Assembly (NCBI GenBank): GCA_021730285.1
Contig: CP082962.1
Span: 4,287,501-4,351,500 of the forward strand
DNA from: Desulfovibrio sp. JY
GTDB lineage: Bacteria; Desulfobacterota; Desulfovibrionia; Desulfovibrionales; Desulfovibrionaceae
Length of the DNA stretch: 64,000 bases
Direction of reading: 5' to 3'
Part shown: positions 1 through 9,344 of the stretch, piece by piece
Layout: every line of letters begins with the position of its first letter
How positions within the stretch are numbered: position 1 is the stretch's first letter
The notes under the pieces: model-generated
What the model was told of the DNA's origin: nothing
What the model saw: the letters and a program-made list of their open reading frames with translations, nothing else
The model's database searches: none
Made by a program: the position numbers and the translations under genes

Positions 1-1
1 G

Positions 2-433
2 CGCAATATCGAGGAACTGGAAGTCGAGCAGGACGCCACCCGCTACAAGCCCCGCAAGACGCCCGAGCAGCTCGAGGCGCTCAAGGCCAAGGGCGTCGAG
101 GTCAAGGACTACGACGGCATGATCGGCCAGATGGACAAGAACTCGCTGATCATCGACGACATCAGCCAGTACGAGACCGAAAAGCTCATCGAGATCATGA
201 AGCCCGACATCTTCTGCGCCGGCATCAAGGAAAAGTACATCATCCAGAAGATGGGCATGCCCATGAAGCAGCTGCACAACTACGACATCGGCGGCCCCTA
301 TGCCGGGTTTGTCGGGGCCATCAACTGGTACCGGGACATCGACCGCATGGTGAATTCCAAGATCTGGTCGCTGACCAAAGCGCCCTGGCAGTCCGAAGGG
401 CCTGAACTCGAAGCCAGTTACGTGGCGGAATAA
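2..433 (+). CDS. nifD: nitrogenase molybdenum-iron protein alpha chain, C-terminal part
   Basis: The reading frame is open from the left edge and ends at TAA 431-433, so only the last 143 residues are present. The stretch HNYDIGGPYAGF carries the conserved C-terminal histidine that binds the iron-molybdenum cofactor in NifD, and the following INWYRDIDRM and KAPWQ segments are typical of NifD ends. The protein forms the alpha2beta2 MoFe protein with NifK, whose gene starts 31 bases downstream, so the two are surely co-transcribed. No promoter can be seen because the operon begins outside the window. Confidence 0.95.
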   Translation, partial: RNIEELEVEQDATRYKPRKTPEQLEALKAKGVEVKDYDGMIGQMDKNSLIIDDISQYETEKLIEIMKPDIFCAGIKEKYIIQKMGMPMKQLHNYDIGGPYAGFVGAINWYRDIDRMVNSKIWSLTKAPWQSEGPELEASYVAE

Positions 434-464
434 ACAAGCTTTTCGCTAGAGAAGGAACGTATTT

Positions 465-1850
465 ATGGCTCTCCTCAGACACACCACCGGCGAGATCAAG
501 GAACGCAAGGCGCTCACCGTCAACCCGGCCAAGACCTGTCAGCCCATCGGCGCCATGTACGCCGCGCTCGGGGTGCACAACTGCTTCCCCCACAGCCACG
601 GCTCCCAGGGCTGCTGCGCCTACCACCGCTCCACCCTGACGCGCCATTACAAGGAGCCCATCGTCGCCGGCACCTCGTCGTTCACCGAAGGCTCCTCGGT
701 CTTCGGCGGCCAGTCGAACCTGATCACGGCCATCGACAACATCTTCACCCTGTACGACCCCGAGATCATCGCGGTCCACACCACCTGCCTGTCCGAGACC
801 ATCGGCGACGACCTGCGCCAGATCTCCCAGAAGGCCAAGGACGACGGCAAGGTGCCCGAGGGCAAGGTCCTCATCTACGCCAGCACCCCGAGCTATGTCG
901 GCACCCACATCACGGGCTACTCCAACATGGTCAAGGGCATCCTCAAGGGCTTCGTCGCCAAGACCGGGACCCCCAACGGGAAACTCAACATCATCCCCGG
1001 CTTCTGCGAGCCGTCGGACATGGCCGAACTCCGTCGCCTGTGCGGGATGATGGGCATCGAGATCATCATGGTCCCGGACACCAACGGCGTGGTCAACGGC
1101 CCGATGACCGGCAAGTACGAGATGTTCCCCAAGGGCGGCGCCACCAAGGAAGAGATCGCCACCATGGGCGACTCCATGGCCACCATCGGCCTCGGCCGCT
1201 GGGCCACCACCGACGCCGTCAATTACCTCGACGCCGATTTCAAGGTGCCGGGCACCATCCTCGGCATGCCCATCGGCCTCCAGGCCACGGACCGCTTCAT
1301 CGAGACCCTGCACAAGCTGACCGGCAAGGCGGTTCCCGACGCCATCACCTTCGAACGCGGCCAGCTCGTGGACATCATCTCCGACTACGACCAGTACCTC
1401 TACGGCAAGAAGGTGGCCCTGGCCGGCGATCCGGATCAACTGCTGCCCCTGGTCGAGCTGATCGTCACGCTGGGCATGATTCCGGCCTACGTCGTGTCCG
1501 GCACGGCCGGCAAGTACTTCGAGGACCGCATGGCCGAGCTGACCAAGGACGTTCCCTACGACTGCAAGTACAAGTGCGGCCCCCAGGCCGACATGTACCT
1601 GCTGCACCAGTGGATCAAGAACGATCCGGTCGACCTGCTCATCGGCAACACCTACCTCAAGTACATCGCCCGCGACGAGGACATCCCGCTTTTGCGCCAC
1701 GGCTTCCCGATCCTCGACCGGGTGGGACACCAGTACTTCCCGACCTTCGGCTACTCCGGCGGCATGCGCCTTCTGGAAAAGATCCTGGCCGCCATCATGG
1801 ATCGCCAGGACCGCGACGCCCCCGAGACCCGCTTCGAACTGCAGATGTAA
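465..1850 (+). CDS. nifK: nitrogenase molybdenum-iron protein beta chain
   Basis: This 461-residue protein is the NifK subunit of the MoFe protein. Cys25, Cys50 and Cys108 have the exact spacing (25 and 58 residues) of the three P-cluster cysteine ligands of the Azotobacter subunit, in the contexts KTCQP, GSQGCCAYHR and HTTCLSE. It lacks the roughly 45-residue N-terminal extension of aerobe NifK, as is usual in anaerobes. An AGAAGGA ribosome site lies just ahead of the ATG. It follows nifD directly and is followed by a small 2Fe-2S ferredoxin gene, which is a common arrangement in sulfate reducers. Confidence 0.97.
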   Translation: MALLRHTTGEIKERKALTVNPAKTCQPIGAMYAALGVHNCFPHSHGSQGCCAYHRSTLTRHYKEPIVAGTSSFTEGSSVFGGQSNLITAIDNIFTLYDPEIIAVHTTCLSETIGDDLRQISQKAKDDGKVPEGKVLIYASTPSYVGTHITGYSNMVKGILKGFVAKTGTPNGKLNIIPGFCEPSDMAELRRLCGMMGIEIIMVPDTNGVVNGPMTGKYEMFPKGGATKEEIATMGDSMATIGLGRWATTDAVNYLDADFKVPGTILGMPIGLQATDRFIETLHKLTGKAVPDAITFERGQLVDIISDYDQYLYGKKVALAGDPDQLLPLVELIVTLGMIPAYVVSGTAGKYFEDRMAELTKDVPYDCKYKCGPQADMYLLHQWIKNDPVDLLIGNTYLKYIARDEDIPLLRHGFPILDRVGHQYFPTFGYSGGMRLLEKILAAIMDRQDRDAPETRFELQM

Positions 1851-1886
1851 CGGAACCGCAACTTCAAGGGAGAGGAGACGAGACGC

Positions 1887-2198
1887 ATGGCCATTGAAAA
1901 GCCGCAATACCTCATCAATGTCTGCGCGAGCTTTCGCGTCAAGGGTGAAGCCAAGGGCATCTGCCACAAAAAAGGCTCGCACAACCTGATGGGATACTTT
2001 GAAGAGGGTGTCCTCGACCGGGGCATCGACGCCCGAATCGTCAGCACCGGCTGCATGAAGCAGTGCGAAGAAGGCCCCATCGTGGTGGTGATGCCCGAAA
2101 ACTGGTGGTACCGGGGCATCGACAGCGAAGACAAAGTGGACGAGATCCTGGACGCCCTGGAAAATGGCGAGGCCTGCGAGGAACACTTGCTCCCCTAA
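1887..2198 (+). CDS. thioredoxin-like [2Fe-2S] ferredoxin of the nif operon
   Basis: A 103-residue protein with Cys13, Cys26, Cys56 and Cys60, the last pair in GCMKQC, which is the four-cysteine pattern of thioredoxin-fold 2Fe-2S ferredoxins (the Clostridium pasteurianum / Shethna type). These proteins often accompany nif genes and are thought to supply or interact with nitrogenase electron transfer. A strong GGGAGAGGAG site precedes the ATG. It is the last gene of the operon because a hairpin terminator follows 45 bases after the stop. Confidence 0.88.
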   Translation: MAIEKPQYLINVCASFRVKGEAKGICHKKGSHNLMGYFEEGVLDRGIDARIVSTGCMKQCEEGPIVVVMPENWWYRGIDSEDKVDEILDALENGEACEEHLLP

Positions 2199-2242
2199 CC
2201 GAAAGCCGGTTTGCCAACCGCTTGGATTGGACTTCCCATAGA

Positions 2243-2288
2243 AAAAGCCGCCCTGCTGTCACGGACCAGCGGGGCGGCTTCATTTTGC
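2243..2288 (+). terminator. terminator of the nif operon
   Basis: A perfect 14-base stem (2245-2258 with 2267-2280, core GCCGCC and GGCGGC) closes an eight-base loop and is flanked by AAAAA on the left and TTCATTTT on the right. It lies between the ferredoxin gene and a convergent gene, so it can stop transcripts from both sides. nifE, nifN and nifB are not present after it, so the rest of the nif set must be elsewhere. Confidence 0.8.
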
Positions 2289-2299
2289 GCGACTTCGCC

Positions 2300-2611
2300 T
2301 CATACAAGCGTCGCGGCCACAACCTCAAAGTGCCGCACCACCGTCTCGGGCACGATTTCGTAGGCGTCGTCGCCGGGATAGAGCACCGCCCGGCCGATAT
2401 CCGCACCGGCGAAAGCTTCTATGGCGGCCAGGGACTCCCAGTAGCTGACGAACGTCACCTCGACCAGGCCGTCGACCTTGCGCGTGAGAATCTGGTGCCC
2501 CCGATACCCCGGCGTCACCGATGTTTCGGCCACGCCCGTGGCGGCCAGATGGGCCAAAAAACCGTCCCTATGGACCGGCGGACACAGACATTTCCATTCC
2601 CTGGCAACCAT
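2300..2611 (-). CDS. antibiotic biosynthesis monooxygenase-like small protein
   Basis: A 103-residue protein whose middle part (ILTRKVDGLVEVTFVSYW, then SLAAIEAFAG) matches the ferredoxin-like alpha/beta fold of ABM-domain proteins, with the typical 'strand-W-helix' segment. The ATG shares its A with the TGA of the preceding oxidoreductase gene (TGATG), so the two are translationally coupled. A GTG one codon upstream is an alternative start. The family includes small oxygenases and many proteins of unknown role; the reaction here is not known. Coupling suggests it serves the molybdoenzyme. Confidence 0.75.
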   Translation of the reverse strand: MVAREWKCLCPPVHRDGFLAHLAATGVAETSVTPGYRGHQILTRKVDGLVEVTFVSYWESLAAIEAFAGADIGRAVLYPGDDAYEIVPETVVRHFEVVAATLV

Positions 2612-4566
2612 CACGGCAACCTCTCCACGTCAACGACCGCTTCGTAATAGGGTGTTCCCTGCCCCACGGCGCTGACCATATCCGGGATGATCGTGTTGAT
2701 CCCCTGCCCGGCCTTGATCCAGCCGCCCCGTTCACAGAAAACCACGTCCGGGCGCAGGGCCGGATCGTGGCGCACGGTCACGGGAAGCTCCCCGAGCTCC
2801 CCGACCAGTCTGGCCGGTCCGCCGTCGGCAATGCCGCACCGCGTCGCCTCCGAGGTGGCCATGGCCAGCACAATCGGGCCGCCATGGTCGCCCGGCACCC
2901 GCTCGGAACACAGATGCTTCGCCATGCCCGGGGTGAGCAGCCGGTACGGATAGCGCGTGGCCTCCCGGCAGTCGTCACAGCCCGTAACGTCCGTCAGAAG
3001 CTGGAACCGGCCGCTCGGAGTCGCGAATTTCCCGTCCGCCCAGGGCACCATGGGGGCGTCCGGAATACGCACCGGTCCTTTCCACAAATCGTCCCAGGCC
3101 ACACCCTGGGCGAGCAGCGGCCGCAGGATCAGCCGCAGCCACTGTTCGTCGGTTTTGACGAACTCGTCGGCAAAGGGAAAGCGCCTGGCCAAGTCCATGA
3201 AGATATCGAACTGTGACCGGCACTGCCCGGGCGGCGGCGCGGCCGGCACCAGCGGCCCCACATGGTTGTGGCCGAAGCTGGCCACGATGTCGCGTTGCTC
3301 GAAAAAAGCGGCGCAGGGCAGAAACAGGTCGCAATGGTCGGCCGTGTCGTCGAGAAAAAGATTCATGTTCACGACAAAGGGCACGGCGTCGAGCGCCCTG
3401 GCCACCAGGTTGGAATTGGGAGCCATGCACACCGGATTGGCGGCGCTTATGACCGCCATTTCGATGGGCGGGTCCTTGGCCGCCAGAATCTCCCGGCCGA
3501 TCTGCGGCATAAGGAGCTTGCGGCGCGGCGGATGGAGCCCCTCCCCCCACATGGCCTGGTCGTACGGCCCCCACTCCTCGAAGCCCTGGGACACCCCGCC
3601 GCCGGGGATGCCGATGTTGCCGGAAACGGCCCCCAGCGCATCGACAGCCCGCACCATCTCGTGGCCGAGCGTGAAGCGGTGCAGGCCCCAGCCCAAAAGC
3701 GTGGCCGTGGGCCGACCGGCCACGTAGGCCTCGGCCAGCTCGTCGACGACGCGTTCGTCCACGTCGCAGGCCCGGCACAACTGCTCCAGGGAATAGCGGT
3801 GCAAGAGCGCCAGATAGGCGTCCAGATGATCGCAATGGCGGGCAAGGAATTCCCGATCCTCCCGGCCGTTTCCCACGATGCGCCTGGCCACGGCCAGGGC
3901 CAGAAAGGCGTCGCGGCCGGGCCGGGGCGCGATGTGTTCGTGGGCCAGGGAAACCGATTCGCACGGGCGCGGGTCGATGAGGATGATGCGCGCGCCACGC
4001 TTTTTGGCCTCGCGCAGATGGGCCATGATCCCGGGCTGGGTGGCCACGGGATTACGGCCCCAAAGGACGATGGTGCGGGCGTTTAAAATATCCAGGGGAT
4101 CGTGGGAAACGCGCGGCCCGTAATCGAGGCTTTGGGCGGCGTAGCCCGTGCCGCCGCACAAGGTGCCGGCCAGGGTGGTCACGCCGCCGAGGTGGGCGAA
4201 GAAGCGGGCGTTCACGATCTTGAGCGCCGTGCGCTCGCCAAAACCCATATAGTAGAGGATGGACTCCGGGCCATAGGTGGCCACGCAGGCCTTCAGCCGG
4301 TCGGCCATCTCGTCCAGGGCCTCGTCCCAGCTGACCGGGACAAAATTGTCACCCCGCCGGCGAAGCGGCGTCAGCACGCGCTCGGGGCTGTAAAAGCGGC
4401 GCAAAAAAGCCGGGGCCTTGCGGCAGATCGTCCCTTTGTTGACAGGATGGTCGGGATTGCCGGTCAAACGCACCACCCGGTCCCCTTCCACATGGGCCAG
4501 CAGGCCGCAGGCGCTGGGGCAATCCCGGGTGCAGGTGGCGACGAAGGTTCTCGCGCCGTTTCTCAT
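2611..4566 (-). CDS. molybdopterin-dependent oxidoreductase, DMSO reductase family
   Basis: A 651-residue catalytic subunit of the bis-MGD (DMSO reductase) family. Cys12, Cys16, Cys20 and Cys48 form the N-terminal 4Fe-4S motif, followed by the pterin-binding domains (VLWGRNPVATQPG, ILIDPRP) and a C-terminal dinucleotide-binding domain ending near YYEAVVDVERLP. A cysteine in GTLCGGTGY is a candidate molybdenum ligand. I start it at the ATG with GGAGGAG upstream; an upstream TTG would add 18 residues. There is no Tat signal, so it appears cytoplasmic. No ferredoxin or membrane subunit is next to it, and the substrate cannot be inferred. Confidence 0.88.
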   Translation of the reverse strand: MRNGARTFVATCTRDCPSACGLLAHVEGDRVVRLTGNPDHPVNKGTICRKAPAFLRRFYSPERVLTPLRRRGDNFVPVSWDEALDEMADRLKACVATYGPESILYYMGFGERTALKIVNARFFAHLGGVTTLAGTLCGGTGYAAQSLDYGPRVSHDPLDILNARTIVLWGRNPVATQPGIMAHLREAKKRGARIILIDPRPCESVSLAHEHIAPRPGRDAFLALAVARRIVGNGREDREFLARHCDHLDAYLALLHRYSLEQLCRACDVDERVVDELAEAYVAGRPTATLLGWGLHRFTLGHEMVRAVDALGAVSGNIGIPGGGVSQGFEEWGPYDQAMWGEGLHPPRRKLLMPQIGREILAAKDPPIEMAVISAANPVCMAPNSNLVARALDAVPFVVNMNLFLDDTADHCDLFLPCAAFFEQRDIVASFGHNHVGPLVPAAPPPGQCRSQFDIFMDLARRFPFADEFVKTDEQWLRLILRPLLAQGVAWDDLWKGPVRIPDAPMVPWADGKFATPSGRFQLLTDVTGCDDCREATRYPYRLLTPGMAKHLCSERVPGDHGGPIVLAMATSEATRCGIADGGPARLVGELGELPVTVRHDPALRPDVVFCERGGWIKAGQGINTIIPDMVSAVGQGTPYYEAVVDVERLP

Positions 4567-4656
4567 GTCTCCTCCGGATGCGGGCGTGACCGTTGCCGTC
4601 ACCCCGCCAACCGGCGTCAATACCGGGAGAAGACCGGCGGCGCAAGCCGCATCGGG

Positions 4657-6618
4657 TCACGCCTTGATCGGCGCGATCCCGGTCAGCGGCAGGGTCAGGA
4701 AAAAGGTCGTGCCCTGGCCGGGTCGGCTGACGAAATCCACAGACGCCTTGTTGCGCGCCATGATGGCGTGGACAATGGCCAGCCCCTGGCCCGTGCCCTT
4801 GCCCACCGGCTTGGTGGTGAAAAAGGGGTCGAACACGCGGGGGCGCGCCGTTTCCGGGATGCCGCCCCCGGTATCGGTGATAGCGATGCGCACGGCGTCG
4901 CCGTGGCGGGCGGCGCTGACGCGAATGGAGCCTTTGTCCCCGGAACCGGTGTTTTTTTCCTCGAGAGCCTGGGCCGCATTGACGATAATGTTCAAAAGCA
5001 CCTGGTTGAATTCGCCAGGCACGAACGGCACCAGGGGCAGGCCTTCCTCGATGTCCGTTTCCACGTCGGCCACGTATTTCCAGGCGCTGCGGGAAACGGC
5101 CAGGGCGTCGTCGATGGCCTCGCCCACATCGAGCGGCCGTGCGCCCTCCATATCCGGGTGGGCGAAACGCTTCATGGAGCCGACGATGGCAGCCACCCGG
5201 TCGAGGCCCTCACGGGATTCGCGGATGGCCGCCGGCGTTTCCTCGAGCACGAAACGCAGGTCCTCGTCGGCCAGCATGGCGGCGAGCCGCTCCGGCAGGT
5301 CTTGCGCGCCGCCCCGGGAGGCCAGGACCAGGGCGCTTTGCGCATCGAGCAATTCCACGAGCCGGCTCAGGGCCTTGGCCAGAAATTCCAGATTGCCGCT
5401 GATATACTGCACCGGGGTATTGATCTCGTGGGCGATGCCGGCCGCAAGCTGCCCCAGGGACTCCATTTTGAGCGCATGGGCCAGTTGGCGTTCCATGTCC
5501 TTCTGGGCGGTGACGTCGACCACGCTCGCCACCACTCCCTCGAGGCCCCCGTCAGGCCCGGTCAGGGGCGCGGCGCTGACGGATATGAACCGCCGTCCGT
5601 CCGACGGCCGGGCGATGGAAAGCACCACGTCGTAGACGGGTTTTCCCGTGGCCAGGACCCGGTCAAAGGGATGCCCGCCCAACGGCAGAATATGCCCATG
5701 GAGGGTCTCGGGGGCGAACTCCGGCGCGTCGTAGGCCCAAGCGCCCGGACCGCGCGCCGTCAGCTCCAGGATAGCCTCGGCCCGCGGGTTGCAAAAGACG
5801 ATGGTCCCCTTCCTGTCCAGCCGGACCACCCCGCCCGGCAGCGTATCCACGAGCAGGGCGGAATATTCCCGCTCCCGGCGCAAGGCTTCGTCGCTGCGAA
5901 GGCGCATCAGGGTGCGTTCGAGCCGTTCGGCCACAATCCGCGCCAGTGCCGTCTCCTCGGGCGAAAAAGCGGCGTCGGCGTAATGGACTTCCAGGGTGGC
6001 GTCCGGCTGCCCGGACCGGGCCAGGGGAAACGACAGTTTGTACGGCCCCGGCGTAAATCCCGGGGAGGCAAAGGCCTGGCCGTCGGCCAGAACGCGCGCC
6101 CCGGCGGCCTGCGGGCGCGTCATCGCCGGGGGGAGCAAGGCCGCGATGCCGCAGAAAAGCGCTTCCCGGGGTTGGTCGAAGCGCTGGATCACGGAATGGA
6201 CGTCGGCCAGGCAGCCAAGCATCTTGACCTTCCAAGCCAGCACGGTCTTTTCCTCGCGCGACGCGACCCGGCAACGGCGCAAGGCCGAAAGCAAGCGCAG
6301 CCGCGCGGCCAACTCGGCCGGACCGGCGGGGTCACGCACGACCTCGTCGGCGACGGTAAGCGCCCGGACGACCGTTGCCTCGTCGGCACCCGGCGGCAGC
6401 ACGGCCACGACCGGAAACCCGTCCGGATCGGCGGCGCGAAGGCTCCGCACGGTGTCGCCATGCCGGTCAAGGAGCGCCAGATCGGCCACCAACCCCTGGC
6501 AGTCCCCGGGCAGGGAGGCCGCATCGGTCACCGACCGCACGGAATATCCCGCCGCCTCCAAACCGGCGGCAAGAGCGCCGCCCGTCTTCCCGTCACGCCA
6601 TAAGCCGATCACACTCAT
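4657..6618 (-). CDS. soluble PAS-domain sensor histidine kinase with degenerate receiver
   Basis: A 653-residue histidine kinase without membrane segments. The order is: a receiver-like N-terminal domain (residues 1-120) in which the usual phosphorylation region is weak, a GAF-like region (about 130-250), a PAS domain (about 260-380), a HisKA domain with phospho-acceptor His397 in GIAHEINTP, and a HATPase domain with N, G1 and G2 boxes (NIIVNAAQAL, DTGGGIP, GTGQGLAI). The chosen ATG has GAGGTG upstream; longer starts are not supported by a ribosome site. No cognate regulator is adjacent, so its partner is unknown. Confidence 0.9.
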   Translation of the reverse strand: MSVIGLWRDGKTGGALAAGLEAAGYSVRSVTDAASLPGDCQGLVADLALLDRHGDTVRSLRAADPDGFPVVAVLPPGADEATVVRALTVADEVVRDPAGPAELAARLRLLSALRRCRVASREEKTVLAWKVKMLGCLADVHSVIQRFDQPREALFCGIAALLPPAMTRPQAAGARVLADGQAFASPGFTPGPYKLSFPLARSGQPDATLEVHYADAAFSPEETALARIVAERLERTLMRLRSDEALRREREYSALLVDTLPGGVVRLDRKGTIVFCNPRAEAILELTARGPGAWAYDAPEFAPETLHGHILPLGGHPFDRVLATGKPVYDVVLSIARPSDGRRFISVSAAPLTGPDGGLEGVVASVVDVTAQKDMERQLAHALKMESLGQLAAGIAHEINTPVQYISGNLEFLAKALSRLVELLDAQSALVLASRGGAQDLPERLAAMLADEDLRFVLEETPAAIRESREGLDRVAAIVGSMKRFAHPDMEGARPLDVGEAIDDALAVSRSAWKYVADVETDIEEGLPLVPFVPGEFNQVLLNIIVNAAQALEEKNTGSGDKGSIRVSAARHGDAVRIAITDTGGGIPETARPRVFDPFFTTKPVGKGTGQGLAIVHAIMARNKASVDFVSRPGQGTTFFLTLPLTGIAPIKA

Positions 6619-6739
6619 TTCCACCTCGCCGGCGCTTGCGCCCTTGTCCGTGGGCCTGGGCCGTTGCCCAACACCACGCGATTCCTGTATACGATAAAAG
6701 ACCGCCCCGCTCGCCAGCCCCGTTTCGAGGAGAACCGCC

Positions 6740-7000
6740 TGGGCCATTCCGGCAGCGATCCTCGATTTGGCCGGCGCCTGGCTCGTCGTCCTCTACAACG
6801 GCCCGGCGCGCGGCCGCAACCTGGCCGCCGAGCCCAAAGCGGCATGGACGCGCCGCTGCAACGCCGCGCGGGCCCGATTCCCGATCTCGTCTCCACGGTC
6901 CAAGGCTCCATGGCCCATGAACGCGGCATTTTGGAGAGGGCCATTGGAAACGAGATACAGCTTGCCCGCCGCGATTACAACGACGCGGCCACGGCCCCGG
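6740..7000 (+). pseudogene. remnant of a lemA gene
   Basis: Two overlapping frames carry consecutive pieces of a LemA protein. The first frame reads a hydrophobic segment then LVVLYNGPARGRNLAAE, matching the LemA start (membrane helix, YN-LVRLRN). Around 6840 the match moves to the next frame, reading GMDAPLQRRAGPIPDLVSTV, as in LemA's 'DVQLKRR-DLIPNLVETV', then QGSMAHERGILERA. The sequence then jumps to GNEIQLARRDYNDAA, which in LemA lies about 50 residues further on. So there is a frameshift plus an internal deletion. A glycine-rich stretch after it (7018-7060) may be the tail of a neighbouring TPM-domain gene. Confidence 0.72.
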
Positions 7001-7419
7001 AGTCGCGTTCGGGAAGCCCCGGCGACGGCGGAGACGAGGGCGGCGGCGAGGGCTGGTCGCGGCAATCAGGCAAAAAAAGCCGCTGTCCCACAGCCATGAA
7101 CCCGTCATGGCCCTTGGTTTCAAGGCTGAGGCATGTTAGGCAACCGCAGGCTTTTCGGGCAGCCCTGTTTTCCCAGGCGAAAGCGCCGCAGTGTGGCGTT
7201 CCCCTTGAAGCAGCCGGACCGCATGACCGCATCCCCTGCCTTGCATGGCAATATTTCCGGATGCCGTCCCGTTTCCGGCGCGTGCGACATCGCGCTGACA
7301 GGCTTTTGCGTTGCCGCCATGTTCCGTTTGCATCCGGTGCAGGCGCGTTCGGTGACCGCCTCCGATCGCCGCCTTGCCCGTAAACGTTGCAACGTTTCCA
7401 GCTTGCCCCGTGAGCCACC
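7001..7419. other. intergenic stretch without a recognisable gene
   Basis: About 420 bases between the lemA remnant and the receiver-TPR gene. Open frames exist on both strands but have no ribosome sites or recognisable protein features. It probably contains decayed sequence and the promoter of the downstream gene, but no promoter stands out. Confidence 0.4.
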
Positions 7420-8499
7420 ATGGATAAAAGCGAAATATCCGTCGCCATACTGACCAACAACCAGCATCATGCGGCGCGGGACAAGCAGTGCCTGGTCAAG
7501 CTCAACGTCAAAAGCATCCAGGTGTTCGACGATCCGGAGGACGTGCTGGAGTCAATACGGCGGCAGGACGTGCAGCTTTTGCTCATCGACGCGTCCGTCC
7601 GGACCATGAGCGGCAGCGCCTGTCTGCGGACCCTGCGCAAGGCGGCGCGCAGCACGCTTTTGCCGGCGGTCATGGTCACACCCGAAAGCCAGTTGCAAAG
7701 CGTCATCGACGCCATCGCCGCCGGTTGCAACGGCTACGTCATTCGCCCCTATTCCCTGCAAACCTTCGAGCGCCATCTGCGCATGGCCTTCGATTCCATG
7801 CACGGCGACAGCATCGAATCGGCCCAGCTCGAAGCAGCCAACGAGCTGGTCGCGCAAGGCCGCTTTGACGAGGCCATCAGCGAATACACCGAATTGGTGG
7901 AAGAGGAAAACGAAGCCACGAGCTTCTTCAACAAGGGTATGGATTACCTGCATCGCCAGAAATTCGGCAAGGCCATCCTGGCGTTCAACAAGGCCGTTGC
8001 CCTCAATTCCATGTACGCCGAAGCCTACAAGGGCATGGCCTACGCCTACAAGGGCAAGGGCGACGAGGCTGGTTTTCGGGCCTGCCTGGATAAATCGGCA
8101 GCCATCCTGGCCATGCAGGACCGTCTCGACGAACTCAAGGAACTTTTCGCCGAAATACTCCAAGCCAACCCCGACGCGGTCAATCCCTACAACACCATGG
8201 GCATCGACCTGCGCAAAAAGGGCGACTACGTGGGCGCGCTGCATGCCTACACCCAGGCCCTGACGCTGACGCCCAACGACGAGAACCTGCACTACAACAT
8301 CGCCAAGGCCTGCATTTTCTCCAAGGACTACGACGCGGCCATGGGACATCTGGAACAGGCTTCCGCCCTGCGCCAGAATTTCGAGGAAGCCAAGCGCCTG
8401 CTTGCCAAGCTTCGGGCCAAGCAATACGATTCCCTCGGCGGATCAAACGGCGCGGCCCGGGACCCTTCCGGACGGGACGGCCTGGCCATGGACTCCTGA
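7420..8499 (+). CDS. receiver-domain protein with TPR repeats
   Basis: A 359-residue protein with an N-terminal CheY-like domain (residues 1-130) followed by tetratricopeptide repeats (about 135-340; for example FFNKGMDYLHRQKFGKAILA and NTMGIDLRKKGDYVGALHAY). Asp57 in LLLIDASVRTMSG is in the phospho-acceptor position, but the usual acidic pair near residues 13-14 is Asn-Asn and the conserved Lys-Pro is replaced by RPY, so phosphorylation is doubtful. The TPR part should bind partner proteins. The next gene is another TPR protein, suggesting a shared complex. Confidence 0.85.
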   Translation: MDKSEISVAILTNNQHHAARDKQCLVKLNVKSIQVFDDPEDVLESIRRQDVQLLLIDASVRTMSGSACLRTLRKAARSTLLPAVMVTPESQLQSVIDAIAAGCNGYVIRPYSLQTFERHLRMAFDSMHGDSIESAQLEAANELVAQGRFDEAISEYTELVEEENEATSFFNKGMDYLHRQKFGKAILAFNKAVALNSMYAEAYKGMAYAYKGKGDEAGFRACLDKSAAILAMQDRLDELKELFAEILQANPDAVNPYNTMGIDLRKKGDYVGALHAYTQALTLTPNDENLHYNIAKACIFSKDYDAAMGHLEQASALRQNFEEAKRLLAKLRAKQYDSLGGSNGAARDPSGRDGLAMDS

Positions 8500-8518
8500 C
8501 CGGTTCCCGCAGCGCGAC

Positions 8519-9253
8519 ATGGAGCAAGAAAACCGCATAAACGGCATCTTTTCCCGCAAAACCACCATCAAGGTCGGTTTCGGCACGACAAAGCATGCCG
8601 CCCTTTCGGAAACCTACTGGTTCGTCAAGGAACTGGAGTCCGGGCAGTTCCAGGTGCAAAGCCTGGACATGGACTTCAAGCCCCAGGGCCAGCCCTTCAC
8701 CATATCCCGGAACAAACTCTTCGAGGATTACCATCTGGAGCCGGACCTGAGCTACCGGCTTCTCAGCCAGCCGCTGCTCGTGGGCGACCATTACCGGTCC
8801 ACGGCCAAATACGGCAACGCCGAGCAGGAATACCTCAAGATCAAGCGTATCGACGAGGACAACATCCGGGCCAATTTCGGACTGGGGCTGATCTATCTGG
8901 CCCTCGAGAAGACCGACAAGGCCACCTACATCTTCGATCGGCTGGTGCGGTTGGAGGAAACCTTCGAGCCCAAGCACAAGCACCTCTTCAACGAATTCGG
9001 CATCAGCCTGCGCAAGAAAGGCCTCCACGAAGAAGCCCTCAAGTACTACTTCAGGGCGCGTGAACTCTCCCCCAACGACGACCATCTGCTGCTCAACATC
9101 GCCCGCGTCCACTACGAGCAAAACCGCCTGCCCGAGGCCGAAGCCGCCGCCCGCGAAGCCCTGGCCATCAACCCCGACCTCATCGAGGCCCGGCGGCTGC
9201 TCAACCGCATCTGGGACGGCCCGCCGCGCGAAAAGTCCCCGCCGGATATTTGA
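8519..9253 (+). CDS. tetratricopeptide repeat protein
   Basis: A 244-residue cytoplasmic protein starting MEQENRINGIF 19 bases after the previous stop. The first 90 residues form a conserved unknown segment; residues about 95-235 are TPR units (NIRANFGLGLIYLALEKTDK, GISLRKKGLHEEALKYYFRA, NIARVHYEQNRLPEAEAAAR). The upstream in-frame region inside the previous gene is not taken as coding. It is very likely co-transcribed with the receiver-TPR gene and may share its partner. Function unknown. Confidence 0.82.
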   Translation: MEQENRINGIFSRKTTIKVGFGTTKHAALSETYWFVKELESGQFQVQSLDMDFKPQGQPFTISRNKLFEDYHLEPDLSYRLLSQPLLVGDHYRSTAKYGNAEQEYLKIKRIDEDNIRANFGLGLIYLALEKTDKATYIFDRLVRLEETFEPKHKHLFNEFGISLRKKGLHEEALKYYFRARELSPNDDHLLLNIARVHYEQNRLPEAEAAAREALAINPDLIEARRLLNRIWDGPPREKSPPDI

Positions 9254-9344
9254 AAACCCGGCCGTGAAAAGCGTCGCGCCGACCTACCGCCGCCGCCGGG
9301 CCTGTGTTACATACGGGTGACGACCCGCGAACACAGGAGGCGCC

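Noticed and set aside
4102-6603. An 833-codon plus-strand frame over the histidine kinase
   Set aside because: Shadow frame opposite a well-conserved kinase.
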